From assembly GCA_037074615.1 (NCBI GenBank), contig CM073519.1:27177001-27241000 (forward strand): a stretch of DNA of 64,000 nucleotides. Reading direction: 5' to 3'. Positions 45,334 to 58,366 of this stretch are shown here, piece after piece. The position numbers were made by a program, and so were the translations under genes. This stretch comes from Leucaena leucocephala. Its lineage: Eukaryota > Streptophyta > Magnoliopsida > Fabales > Fabaceae. Below the pieces are notes generated by a model that saw nothing but the letters and a program-made list of their open reading frames with translations, searched no databases and had not been told where the DNA came from. Each line of letters begins with the position of its first letter. Position 1 is the first letter of the stretch.

Positions 45334-48300
45334 TGTCACATCCTTACTTTTAACCTCAATTATACCCTATTAGAAGTGATTGGAACCAATTACATGATCA
45401 TTTGCTTTGAAAGCATTCATTTCCAAAAGAATTGCTCTCAGGACTGTTCACTTTTACTGTTCATTTGATAATTCAAAACATGTACCCTACTTTAAAAAAA
45501 CATAAGTAATTGTAGAAACATTGAAATGAGTTGGTTCTAATTTCTAAAGAAAGCTCTTTCATTGAAATTTGAGGGAAAAATATAAAATTAAGGTTCCATT
45601 CTCTTAATGAAATCAATTTAATCATTAAAAAAGCACTGTTCATTTGGTAAAATCTGAAAATTCTAGCTTCTCTTCCTTAACTTTAAAAATTCATTTCTCT
45701 TTGGTTACTTATCCAAATGAACTGTGTTAGCTATGGAGTTGAAGCTATAGACGTCCTCTTTAAGTTCATAAAATTACATAGAAAAAATCGTTCATTTGAT
45801 ATATGAAATCATTGTGTGAATGTTACTGCCTCATAGCACTTGTTTTATCTCAATTCCATATCTTACTTCCAACTTTGAAAAATCATAACAATTCGGATAC
45901 TTATCCAAATGAGGCGTTCTTGGTGTTCATTTAAATCTCTGTATCTTAACTTTAATCATGCCAATTTTAGACTAAAAATCATTGATTTAAATGTCATAAA
46001 CATTGTCATATCACCACGGCCTCAAAATAGGGTTACAGAAACATACACCATGCATACTAGCATATCATCCCATAGTGTCATGTAAGTCATGTAGCTTATT
46101 ATACAAACTTAATCATCAACATTTAGTCTCTTCCCTTGAGAGGATCCAGCACATAAAACATAGTTATGCATGTGGAAGGAATGAGATTTCATGGAAATCC
46201 CAATAGCAAGTTACACAAACTATAATATCATGCATGAATAATTGGATGCTTAACATGTTATCATGAGATGGGAGCTACTGCATAATGGTACATAAGCAAA
46301 CTCTAACATGCATATTGTCAGGACATAACTTGAAAGGAGTTGCAATCATTCATACTTCATCATAACATGATGACATAAGCTTAAGTTCAACCAAACACCA
46401 TAATGAACAAGCAACCAAAACAATTAAACAAACATGAGTTATAGTTAGGTATCCTTGCTACCTCTTAGTTATCCTTCCTTCACAAATGTTAAAACCTAGC
46501 CATTACACAATAATATCAAGTTACAACTTAACTTGAATACAAAACCAAGACTAGGTTTTCACTAGCTCCCTTTCTTTCTCTACTTTATATTTCTTACTTC
46601 CATCTTTCCAAAATAAATTCTCATGGTTCATTTCCACATAATTTTTCATGTAGAATGTAAATATGAAACTATAATTTCCAAAACCAAAACACTTTAGTTG
46701 CTATAGTACCAAACCGAAGTGAAGCCCTAGATTCCCAAAAATTCACATTTTGATTCCAATGCTTCTAATACTTGTTCTCCTACTTTATCCCCACACAATT
46801 TTTCAATTTTAAACTCATTGGAAGCATTAAAATCATGAAATTCCATCATATGAACAGTATGATGTATAGTACCAGCAAGAACACAAAACCCTACATCCAA
46901 ACTTACTTGAATTTCCAAGCTTATACCACTTGATTCTAGCTTGTTTAAGCTTGTCTAAACTATCCATAACATAAAACTCATATTTTAACCATATATGGGA
47001 AGAACTTCCAGAAGAAACCATAAGGGAAATAGAGCACAAAAACCCTTAAAACCAAGTGCTAACTTGCTAGAACAAAGGTCAAGATCAAGGGAGATGATTA
47101 CCTTACTTCTTGCTTCAAGTTGTGTGCTTCTTTCTTGGTTGAGTGGAAATTTTGCAAGAGTTTACCCATGGTTCCAAGGGTTGCCGAATAGGTCTTAAAT
47201 GAGGGGATATTTATAGAGAAATTTGGGTTAAAATGGTTGGCCAAGATTGATTTGTATACTATTTAATCCAAGGGCTCACATTTAATCTTGAATTTAACTT
47301 TTTCTAAAAAGAATAATTATGACATCATGTGGGACAGCTCATGGGACACCTAAGAGGGGTATGTGGCGTGCTGTCCATGTAAGGAAGCTTCTAGAAAAAT
47401 TCCAGTCCAATCCGGTACCGATCGGAGCTATTTCACAACAACCGGACTGTGCTCTATTCCTTATATTTTATGATATATCAGGATATATATTTTGTCCTGG
47501 AAATTAATGTCTAGGCTTCTCATACAATTTACAATGATATACTGAAGATTTATCTACCATCCAACACTTCGGAAATGACCAAAATACCCTTGGTGTCCTT
47601 TCTTGCATTGTACTAACCTTAAGGCATAATTGTCATTTCACCTATCTTTGTACTGCCTCAGGACATATACTGGCTCAACTAATCATATTTATTCCATGTG
47701 CCACATTTTTATCCTATCCTATATGACCAAAATGCCCTCCATCCATCGCTGGTACAATCTGGGCATCCAGGGGTATTTTCATAATTTCGCACCTTTTATA
47801 GACACTAGCTCCTTCTACTGATGGACTGATACCTTGGGTTTTGGGGCCTTGTTGGCGTCATCATGGGCCTATATATGAGGTCATATCATCTCATTCTATC
47901 TAGGCTCACATACTGATAAGTTCTATTATCAGATCATAGGTGTTATCAAACTCCTGTCAAAATTCACTATTGTGGGAATAACTTTTTATACAGGACTTCT
48001 TCCGGCATTTTGTCTGATTCATAACATCTGACACTATAGGGCACACTTTCCTGTAATTTCCCCACTTATATATGATGTCCATGGAATCTGATAAAATTCA
48101 GATAACTTTTAGACTATCAGATAATTTTCTGTTGTCTATAACACTAATAAAATTTATGTGCCATGCTAGATTGACCAGCATATCTTCCTCTATTTTCTGA
48201 TAGAATATGGTACTGAAATACTTCCAGACAGTTCTAACCCTTTACGGGCTGAACTTTCTATAATTACAATTTTGCCCTTGAACTTTTTACTTAATTACAT

Positions 48301-48515
48301 TTATGTCCCTTAACTTTTAGAAATTATCACTTTTGGCCCAACTTTTGTTTCTACTTTAACATTTTGCTTTTAACCTTCTCTACTTTGCGTTTAGGTCCTT
48401 CTCTTTCTTTAATACTCCTCTAACCTTTATCATTTCTTCTGATCTTCATCATGATCCTTTATAAACCTCTTTCCACTATCAGTATTATATAGATAGGGAA
48501 AATTAGGATACGACA
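45334..48515 (-). mobile_element. LTR-C, 3' LTR of the complete element
   Basis: TGTCACATCC to GGATACGACA, 3182 bp. TATA at 47209-47215, stem-loop 46183-46201, U3 repeats about 48280-48400. About 60 bp around the stem-loop are present here but deleted in the 5' LTR (near 55110), explaining most of the length difference. Confidence 0.92.
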
Positions 48516-48533
48516 TTTCTACCCCCTTAAAAT
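48516..48533 (-). other. Polypurine tract of the complete element
   Basis: Minus strand TTAAGGGGGTAGAAA directly before the 3' LTR start TGTCGTATCC; identical to the tract at 12933-12950. Confidence 0.88.
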
Positions 48534-49099
48534 AAATTTTGTCCTCAAAATTTACTTAACACCTCAATCAAGGATTTGGGGCATCTATCTCTTATCCTTT
48601 ATCTTGACATCTTAGCGGAATTCTTTTCATATCCTCAATTCTTCATGTCTTACTATAATCATTCTTCTGTTATGAATCAACTCAATTAGAGTTGAATGCT
48701 ACCTCATTCTGCTACTTACTTCATTGCTTTGTATCCATTTACATATGGACTTCTCACCATAATAAATCTGTGAGCAGCATCCATTTCTTTCATATCAAAC
48801 TCCCTTATATACTACTATACTCTGGAGTTTATATGAACGACTCATCATACTTCTTAGTGCAATCACCTACTGCTCATCTGAGTATCTAGCGAAATTCTCT
48901 GAATATCTGCACAACTTTATCTCTCATTTTCATATTATCATACTTCTAATCATATTTAATAACTCATCATAATACAGAGAGAGGACTTATATCATTATTC
49001 TTTCCTTTATTATTCTACTGCTAAATAAGAGCACATACTCTAACATGCATAATGCCTGGCCAACATATTGTAGGACTACATACCTGCTCATGAATGCAA

Positions 49100-49210
49100 A
49101 GCTCTAACATCATAGCTCAAGCATTCCTTCTCTTAATATGCACAACTCTAATAGTCGGAGCTTGCATAGCTCTATCACATAGAGCTTGCACTGCTCTAAC
49201 ATTCAGAGCT
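49100..49210 (-). repeat. Stem-loop array, copy 3
   Basis: Inverted repeats at 49100-49117, 49144-49162, 49168-49186 and 49192-49210, the last three again 24 bp apart. Loop and some stem bases differ from copy 1 (for example AGCTCTATCACATAGAGCT), yet pairing is largely kept. Confidence 0.78.
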
Positions 49211-49573
49211 TTAGCATATTTTACAAACATAACATAAGATAGCATAACATAATGCCTAGCATTTTATGTAAGGAGTGAAAGCTCTCATTCGCTCTTTCAC
49301 ATGTAGCTTAACATTCAAACATCTTATCCTTTCCAAAAAGGGAGCCTCTCGATCTGTTTACAAGGCTAGCTATAAAGCCACTTCATACTGTACTTCTCAA
49401 TATATATATCTTATAATGTATCTTATTACATACTTTTCATAACAAATCTTATTTCATATTTTTCATGCCGTAACATGGCATATCTGGCCAAATCTGGCTA
49501 CATCATAGTCTATCATCTTACATAGCTTTGTACACATATGCCAAATTTCTATGGCATTTACACCTTTCTTATC

Positions 49574-49661
49574 ACTTCCTAGGGGTCACCCATCATTGGA
49601 CTACCCTTGCCTGAGCACGCTTAACTGAAATGTGCAGATAAAAATCTAAAGCACTGATACT
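49574..49661 (-). other. 5S rRNA-derived segment, copy 3
   Basis: On the minus strand CAGTTAAGCGTGCTCAGGC, AAGGGTAG and GATGGGTGACCCCTAGGAAG follow 5S rRNA box A to box C with two small changes relative to copy 1. It lies about 1.06 kb inside the polypurine tract, close to the spacing in copy 1. Confidence 0.85.
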
Positions 49662-51209
49662 CGTAGGCTTTAACCCTGGTACTTTACTATCTTAGACCCA
49701 TCTTATATTATCTCTCTTGGGTCTATCTGGCCTTCTAATCTCTTTATCCTCATCTAGAGGATCTATTTACCTTTCATTCTTATTCTTTGTAATCTTATCG
49801 TAAGGATCTCTTTATTCTCATTTGAGCCTTTCTCATATCTTATGAAATATTCTTATAATTCCTTGGGATTCAGGATTAACAACTTTTACTTTGATCACTT
49901 AGTTCCTATTACGTGTAAAGAGATTCTGAGTTCAGTCCCTGATAGTAATAAGGCTATCTGAAACTAGCAACATAGGTACTCTCTCTGTTATTAGTTAACC
50001 AACTTGTGAAGCTTCTATACCTTAACTTTTCCTTGGTATTCGTCCTTCCAAAGAAATACTATACTTATGGCTCATTACTTTCTTGCTCTAGGCTTGGTCT
50101 ACTGTGACCTTCAGGATCTACTACAATCAACCGTAAGCCTTTTTAGGATCTAACTGAGACCCTGTAAGCCATAATATGATCTAATTTCAATCCTCTAGAA
50201 TCTATTGCTATTCTGTTGTACTGTATTCTCATATATGGAAGACCTAAACTAACGGACAAAGCTACAAGGTTAGTCACTTCCACATAGTTGTTAACTCCAC
50301 AAATAATTCCCCAAAAATGATCACAGAAGCCAATATTATCTATTAGGACCTTTCCTATTTCCTCTATCACTTAGGAAATTCATATATCATTCTCATCTTT
50401 CATAATTTTACTATACATTTATTGTAAAGAGCTACACAGGCTCTACCATGCACATATCTATCATCATCTATTCATCTCATCTGAAGGACATTATTCTATA
50501 TGAGATATACTATCCACTATCTTGGCTTTATTTCAAAAACAATCTTACTCTATCGCAAGAACAATTTAGCTCTATTGCAACAAAATATCAACTTATATTA
50601 CTTAGAAACTGCTCCTTCTTAGAGCCGCATCATCTTTCATAATTGCCCCTCATTTCCTTTCATATCTATAGCACATCGTTCATATATCTTATCCCTACTG
50701 AAAGGATATGTCCTGAGTACTGTTCTCTTTTAGCTAAGTCAACTATTCTCTTTCAGCTACTGAGGACAGGTCAGCTCATATCTTTATGCTGTTTGTACTT
50801 TTAAGTTTTCCTTTATCCTCCTGGATTACTAACAGGTGAGAAAGTGTCTCTCATTAAGCCTCAAGGTTCATATGAATAAACTCGGCTAATTATTCATCAA
50901 AGGGTTTCTCTTTCCTTTGTTCTACCCCTTAACCTCACGCTCACCTCTCTCTAATTGAGAGGAATACTTCTTTTAAACTCTTTGAGAACAACTTCTCAAG
51001 TGAGAATATCACTCTCTATCTCGTATAGACTGACTTTTGTATCTTTATGTATCTCTCTATTGTCTCTTAACTCTTTATGTCTGTCAGTCCCAGTCTGCTC
51101 TAGACTAGACTGTGGTTCCTTTCTAATCTGCCTCTATATCCTAACCAATTCAGGTCACTTGGATTCCATTTATCATATAGCATTATTACTTATGCTCTTT
51201 AGGGTAGAG

Positions 51210-53100
51210 TGAAACATCCTCATTTTCATACATCTTAGGGACCAAATGGTAGCATCTGGAACCACTTTTAAGGCTATTGAAGTCAAATTACTCAATCTGG
51301 AATTTTACTATTAACGAGTATTTTTCACTGTCTAAATTCTAGTGGAATGACCTGACTTCGAAATAAAATAACTAATTCTAAAAAAATCTAAATGAAGTGG
51401 TTCAAATTGCTACACGAAGCTAACTTAATTCTATTTTAGGGAAAATTACTTGTGGACCATGCCTTAACCAGGTCAATGTTAGTCAACGTCCGAAGTTTAC
51501 TGTTCATCTTGCATTTTTCCCTGATTCCAGCATTTTGGTCCCAACATTTGCACTCTCCAATCCCTAGCTTCTATCCATACTTCTTCAATCCTTCCTCATC
51601 TTAAACCTGTGGGATTAGGATTACATGGAAGGGGATGAGATTTTTGGGGAAATCTCAGTAGCAAACGAAAACCATACAATGTATGCAACTATATGCTTGA
51701 TGTTACTATGTGTGTACTTAATGATCATGCTTGCATCATGATAACATACATGCTTCCATGTTACTTAAATATAACATATGGCCATAGTATAAAAAGAAAT
51801 AGAGCATTACTTAATCATACATGCTTCATATCATCAAGGTAAGAAAACATCACATAAAACATCCAAGCAGTATAAGCATACAAGTAGGTAAGTTTACTAC
51901 CTAGTGTGTAGCCTTTCCTTCCAGCTCTAAACCTTGTCTCTAAAGTCCCTTCTTCTCATAAGTCAGAGCCTATACATAGCATAATAATATCTTTATTATT
52001 ATCCAGTATAGCTCTACTTACCTCATGCTTAACTCCTTAATCCGACATTCCCCTAACTTTCTTTCAATGTATAGCTAACTTTATTAATAGAGATATTTCT
52101 CTATTATAACTATTAAGAGCAATCCTCTACTTTATTAGAGCAAGGACTAGAATAACTTTCTTACCTTATTCCTAAACTCTGCCCAGTCCCTAAGCTCCTT
52201 GGACTGCTCCTGGCTTCGCCACAACTCCTTCCTTCCTTTCTCTTCCTTCCTTTCTTTCTCTCCTTCTCTCTTTCTCTCTTCTTTATCTTCTTTGGCCATG
52301 CTTGGCTATGGTATGGAATGGGAGGGGAGTGGCCTATTTATAGGTGGAGAGATATGGAATAAATGGTCCAGATTGAATCGTGATGAATGGCCCATATCTC
52401 TTAGCTTCCTAAAGAAGCTTTGCTTGCATCATCACGATGACATCACCCTCCTTAATGACTCACCAATATGACATCATCCAAGGACACCTCAGGGGACACC
52501 TCAGGGCCTATGTGGAACAATTAGTGGGGCCCTTGGGATACCTCACCAGTTGACTCAGCCCCTCCAGAGAATTCCACAGCCTTTTCCTGGAATGAACAGC
52601 CGAGATTGTGCCACATGTCCCTTTTACCTTTTCTCCTTTTTCTAATCTCATGACATGTGTCTTTAACTTTTCTTCTTTTCCTGTAATCATGCCATGTGGC
52701 ACATTGTGGGTCCCTTTTATGCCACCTCATGATTTCATATCACTTTCCCCAGTTTTATCTTTGACCGGGTCACTTTACTTTAGTGAAAAGCACTAAAATA
52801 TTATTTTAACGCCTCTTAAACTCCCATAATCCTTGGGCCTACGTTTTTGGGATTTTAAATGTCATCTTGGGTTTCTAACGAAGCCCAAGCACTCTGGTGG
52901 CTTGGTTCCCAAGAAACACCTCTTACTTTTCCATTATGCCCACAAGGACTTTCACTATTTTCCCTGAATTTTCACTTTCTTGCAGTTTAGTCCCTAAACA
53001 TCATTTGTATACTTCTGGGACTCTTGCATAATAGGGCCTAGTAGTCTTCCTTTTTTAGGCTATATACTGGCCTTCTAGGCCTAAAAATTGGGATATGACA
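51210..53100 (-). mobile_element. Solo LTR-B
   Basis: TGAAACATCC to GGGATATGACA, 1891 bp, with a perfect TAGAG duplication (51205-51209 and 53101-53105). Stem-loop 51637-51656, AGTTTACTACCT motif 51890-51902, CT-rich tract about 52225-52300, TATA 52336-52342. It lacks the LTR-A-type insert seen in the mosaic at 31580-34463, so it gives the basic LTR-B length. Confidence 0.95.
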
Positions 53101-53129
53101 TAGAGCGTCAGGTTACTATCCCTTTGTGA

Positions 53130-54055
53130 TGGCATCCCTCTATTTTGGGAACTTTAACTTTCTATTTATTATCCATCATGTCTTTAACTTTAGGCCATGT
53201 ATTAGATCATTCTTAGTAAAGTCTCATTCTAACTTCTTATCATTCTGTTCAACAGAGACTAGCTGCACAAAGTGTTTCATAATATAGACCAACCCCTGAT
53301 GATCATACGGAGGATTTACTTCTGAACCTCTTCTTAAACTGATATTCTGTATCTCAGTACATCGTACTATCTGGCTTGCCTGTACTCTATGCTAAACCTC
53401 TAACTAATAAACTTTAGTGAGGTTAGTATCTTCATTCCTGTCATCAGGTCTCTGTGCATTTTAATTGCCACCTAAGTACTTGCTAGCCACGTCTCATATT
53501 CTCTGTAACCTTTAGTCATAACCATCTCAACTTACTTATCACAACTTAACAGCTCTGTCTTCTTCCACCATCTGTCGGCATCTCTTTCTAACTAGTAGAT
53601 TGCCATCTGCACTTTACTCTCAGACAGATAACCTATTACCTTAAAGATTTTCTCTAGTCTGTTGATCCAATCCTATGCTTTATGTACATCAAATGTTCCC
53701 TCGAACGTCATATGACTATGCTTACAGAACTTAGACATCCACTATTTAATACCAGCAGGATTCTACTGTCTGTCATGTCTGTCTTGGTGGCTCTTTTTTT
53801 TGTTGAACTATCTCTGGTTCTATATTAACTATACCAGCAGACTCTGGATGCCGTAAGTTCTCTACTACTTCTGCTATGGCTGCTACTATGGCAGTATCCC
53901 TTTCCTATTTGCTGCTTGCTTGAGCCACTCTTACTTCCTCAATCAGCTTCTGTTGCTATTCTAGTCATTCTAAAATCAACTGGTTAATATCTCCGGCATT
54001 TTGAGGTTCACCCGAAGAACTAGCTCTTCTTGTTCTTACTATTTTGTCTTACTAT
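53130..54055 (-). pseudogene. Gypsy gag remnant of the complete element
   Basis: From about 54055 leftwards the minus strand reads RTRRASSSGEPQNAGDI, a Glu/Ala-rich stretch, then TFEGTFDVHKA, DWINRLEKIFKVIGYLSES, MAIY and LERDADRWWKK. These are the core motifs of Ty3/Gypsy gag (FDG..P..A..W, KV..A...L...A..WW). Later motifs fade with frameshifts towards 53130. Several in-frame stops. Gag would form the virus-like particle and package the RNA. A zinc knuckle is not visible; the region towards 53106 is too degraded. Confidence 0.8.
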
Positions 54056-54265
54056 AGTAATAGGAAATAGAAAAGGAATACTATAATTAACATAATTCAC
54101 ATTTCATTCACAACACAGCATACATCAAGTTCAACAGCATTATATAGACCTTTTATAACATACATACATATATAATAGCCTCACTGTCATAAGTACATTC
54201 ATAGGTTCACTTATGTATTAGTCTAAACTAATCTATTCAGAGCATTTTTTAAGCCATAATCCTAT

Positions 54266-54277
54266 GCTTTGATACCA
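54266..54277 (-). other. Primer binding site (tRNA-iMet) of the complete element
   Basis: Minus strand TGGTATCAAAGC follows the 5' LTR after TTT; one base differs from the canonical TGGTATCAGAGC seen at 62182-62193. Confidence 0.88.
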
Positions 54278-54280
54278 AAA

Positions 54281-57200
54281 TGTCATATCCTTACTTTTAA
54301 CCTCAATTATACTCCATTAGAAGTGATTAGAACCAATTACATGATCATTTGCTTTGAAATCATTCATTCCCAAAAGAATTGCTCTCGGGTACTGTTCACT
54401 TTTACTATTCATTTGGTAATTCCAAAACATGTACCCTACTTTGAAAAATCATAACTAATTGTAGAAAAATTGAAATGATTTGTTCCAATTTCAAATGAAA
54501 TCTCTTTCATTGAAATTTGAGAGAAAAATATAAAATTGAGGTTTCATTGTCTTAATGAAATCAGTTTAATCGTTGAAATATACCGTTCATTTGGTAAAAT
54601 TTGGAAATTCTAGCTTCTCTGCCTTAAATTCAAAAATTAATTTCTCTTTGGTTACTTATCCAAATGAACTGTGTTAGCTATGGAGTTGAATCTATAGATG
54701 TCCTCTTTAAGCTCAAAAAATTTCATAGAAAAAATCGTTCATTTGATATATGAAATCATTGCGTGAACATCACTGGCTCTCAGCACTCGTTTATCTCAAT
54801 TCCATATCTTACTTCCAACTTTAGAAAATCATAACAATTCGGATACTTATCCAAATAAGGCATTCTCAGTGTTCATTTAAATCTCTGTATCTTAAATTTA
54901 ATCATGCCAAGTTTCATATTAAAACTCGTTGATTTAAACGTCATAAACATTGTCACATCACACGGCCTCAAAATAGGGTTACAGAAACATACACCTTGCA
55001 TACTAGTATATCACCCTATAGTGTCATGTAAGTCATGTAGCTTATTATACAAACTTAATAATCAACATTTACTCTCTTCCCTTGAGAGGATCCAGCACAT
55101 AAAATATAGTGATATCATGCATGAATAATTGGATGCTTAACATCTTATCATGAGATGGGAGCTACTTCATAATGGTACATAAGCAAACTCTAACATGCAT
55201 ATTGTCAGGACATAACTTGCAAGGAGTTGCAATCATTCATACTTCATTATAACATGATGACATAAGCTCAAGCTCAACCAAACACCATAATGAACAAGAA
55301 AGCAAAACAATTAAACAAACATGAGTTATAGTTAGGTATCATCCTTGTCAAGGTCTTCTTGACGTTCTTTCCTTCCTTTATAGATTTCAAAAACCTAGCC
55401 ATTACACAATAATATCAAGTTACAACTCAACTTGAATACAAAACCAAGACTAGGTTTTCACTAGCTCCCTTTCTTTCTCTACTTTATGTTTCTTACTTCC
55501 ATCTTTCCAAAATAAATTCTCATGGTTTATTTCCTCATAATTTCCAAAATCAAAACAATTCAGTTGCTATAGTACCAAGCCGAAGTGAAGCCCTTGATTC
55601 CAAAAAATTCACATTTTAATTGTAATGCTTCCAATAGTTGTTCTCCTACTTTATCCTCACACAATTTTCCATTTTAAACTCATTGGAAGCATCAAAATCA
55701 TGAAATTCTATCATATGAACAGTACCACACACAGTACCAACAAGAACACAAAACCCTAAATCCAAACATACTTGAATTTCCAAGCTTATACCACTTGATT
55801 ATAGCTTGTTTAAGCTTGTCTAAACTATCCATAAAATAAAACTCATATTTTAACCACATATGGGAAGAACTTCCAGAAGAAACCATAAGGGAAATAGAGC
55901 ACAAAAATCCCTTAAAACAAGAGCTAACTTGCTAGAACAAAGTTAAAGATTAAGGGAGATGATTACCTTGCTTCTTGCTTCAAGTTGTGTGCTTCTTTCT
56001 TGGTTGAGTGGAAATTTTGCAAGATTTTCCCCATGGTTCCAAGGGCTTCTGAATAGGTCTTAAATGAGGGGGTATTTATAGAGAAATTTGGGTGAAAATG
56101 GATGGCCAAGATTGATTTGTATACTATTTGATCCAAGGGCTCACATTTAATCTTGGATTTAACTTTTTCTAAAAAGAATAATTATGACATCATGTGGGAT
56201 AGCTCATCAGACACCTAAGAGGGGTATGTGGCGTGCTTTCCATGTAAGGAAGCTTCTGGAAAAATTCTAGTCTAATCCGATACTGATCAGAGCTGTTTCA
56301 CAACAACCAGACTGTGCTCTGTTTCTAATTTTTTTATAATATATCAAGATATGTATTTTGTCTTGGAAATTAATATCTAGGCTTCTCATACCATTGACAA
56401 TGATATATTGAAGATTTATCTGCCATCCATCCCTTGGAAAATGACCAAAATATCCTTAGTGCCCTTTCTTGCACTGTACTAACCTTAAGGGCATGATTGT
56501 CATTTCACCCCTATTTGTATAGCCTCAGGGCATATACTAGTTCAACTAATCATATTTATTCCATGTGCCATGTTTTAATCCAATCCCATATGACTAAAAT
56601 ACCCTCCATCTAACACTAGTACAATCTGGGCATCTAGGGATATTCTCATAATTTCGCACCTTTTCTGGACACTAGCCCCTTCTACTGATGGACTGGTTCC
56701 ATGGGTTTTGGGCCCTTCTTGGCATCATCATGAGACTATATATGAGGTCATCTGATCTCATTCTATCCAGACTCACATACTGATAAGTTCTATTATTGAA
56801 TCACGGGTGTTATCAAACTCCCGTCAAAATTCACTGTTATAGGAATAACTTTTTATACAGGACTTCTTCTGGGGTTCTGTCAGATTCATAACATCTGACA
56901 CTGTAGGGAACACTTTCCTATAATTCCCCACTTATATATGTTGTCCATGAAATCTGATAGAAATTCAAATAACTTTGATACTATCAGATAATTTTCTGCT
57001 GTCTTGAACCCTAATAAAATTTATGTGTCATGCTAGATTGACTAGCATATCTTCCTTATTTTTTGATGGAATATGTGACTGAAATACTTTTAGGCAGTTC
57101 TAACCCTTTTCGGGCTGAACTTTCTATAATTACAATTTTGCCCTTGAACTTTTTACTTAACTACATCTAAGTCCCTTAACTTTTAGAAATTATCACTTTT

Positions 57201-57381
57201 GGCCTAACTTTTGTTTCAACTTTAACTTTTGGCCTTTAACCTTTTCTACTTTGCGTTTAAGTCCTTCTCTTTCTTCAATACTCCTCTAACCTTTATCATG
57301 TCTTTTGATCTTCATCATGAACCTTTCTAAACCTCTTTCCACTATCAGTATTATATAGATAGGGAAAATTAGGATATGGCA
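54281..57381 (-). mobile_element. LTR-C, 5' LTR of the complete element
   Basis: TGTCATATCC to GGATATGGCA, 3101 bp. TATA 56074-56080, U3 repeats about 57130-57250. The conserved stem-loop present in the 3' LTR has been deleted near 55110 together with about 60 bp. Confidence 0.92.
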
Positions 57382-58361
57382 AAAGGGGTGAGATTTCTGG
57401 GGAAATCTCAGTAGCATATGGTACTAAACAATACATGCATTAATATGACTACTTGTGATTGCTTGTGACAGTGTTAGCATTGTGTAATGCGCATGCTTCC
57501 ATGTAACATATGAAATACAATTGGCCAAAGTAATCATAGAAATAGAGCTTCATACATAAGCATATATGCAACACAATTAAACAAAGCCATAGCACATCAA
57601 GCATAACATTTAATGCATACAAGTTTAGAATAAGTTTACTACCTGTCGTGTAGCCTTTCCTCTAGCCCTTAGACTTTGCTCTAAGGTTCATTCTTTCCAT
57701 AGGTCAGAGCCTATACATAGCATAATAATATCTTCATTATTATTCTATCAGTATAGCTCCACTCAGCTTATGCTTAACTTGAGGTAATACCCTTAGTCTG
57801 ACAATTCCCTAAATTTCTTTCCATCTATGGCTTAACCTTATCAAGAAAAATATTTCTCTATTCTAACCATTAAGAATAATCCTCTAATTTATTATAGCAG
57901 GTACTAGAATAAATTACTTACCTTATTCCTAAGCTTGCCAAGTCCCTAATTTCCTTGGATTACTCCAAACTCCACCAGAACTCCTCCTTTCTTTCTCTTC
58001 CTTTCTCTCTTTCTCTCTTTCTCTTTTTCTATCTTCTTTCTCTTGCTTGTCCATGCTTGGCTGTGAATGGAATAGAGGGAGGGGTGGTCTATTTATAGTT
58101 GAGAGGAGGTAGAATTGATGGTCCAGATTGAATCGCGTTAAATGGCTCAGATTGCTTAGCTTCCTCAAGAAGCCTTTTCTGCATCATCACGATGACATCA
58201 TCATCCTAGATGACTCATCAAAGTGACATCATCCATGGGATACCTCACATGCTTGGTGGCACAATGGTGGGGCCCTTGGGACACTTCACCAGCTGAGTCA
58301 GCCTTTCAAGAGAATTCTAGAGTCTTTTCCCAGAATGAACGGCTGAGATTGTGCCACATAA
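57382..58361 (-). mobile_element. LTR-B, right part of the split copy
   Basis: Resumes LTR-B after the 12-kb insertion: stem-loop 57390-57409, TAAGTTTACTACCTG 57630-57644, CT-rich tract about 57986-58032, TATA 58091-58097. Similarity ends at GTGCCACATAA near 58360, before its true terminus, at the inverted junction occupied by the Angela solo LTR. Confidence 0.88.
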
Positions 58362-58366
58362 GGAAG

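Larger units (their letters stand above)
48534..51209 (-). other. Conserved non-coding internal domain replacing pol
   Basis: About 2.7 kb lack any long frame on either strand. The first 2.1 kb align with 12933-15060 and, inverted, with 26761-28484. Modules: stem-loop array 49100-49210, 5S-derived segment 49574-49661, GATC repeats about 50100-50215. From about 50700 to 51209 the minus strand is purine-rich with many GAGA and AAAG runs. The pol genes expected after gag are absent. The inner solo LTR inserted at 51209. Confidence 0.82.
45334..57381 (-). mobile_element. Complete long-LTR, gag-only Gypsy-like element (TR-GAG/LARD type)
   Basis: Minus-strand element of 12048 bp (about 10.2 kb without the inner solo LTR). 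It has a 3' LTR (45334-48515), polypurine tract, non-coding domain, gag remnant, tRNA-Met PBS and 5' LTR (54281-57381). The target duplication is GAAGG (45329-45333) and AAAGG (57382-57386), one mismatch, and the uninterrupted site is GAAGG at 32186-32190. No protease, RT, RNase H or integrase motif is visible, so it would need a partner element. About ten differences in the first 155 bp of the two LTRs suggest it is not recent. Confidence 0.9.

Noticed and set aside
51210..53100. Insertion boundary as part of the gag-only element's own internal region
   Set aside because: The perfect TAGAG duplication and LTR-B termini show a later, independent solo LTR.
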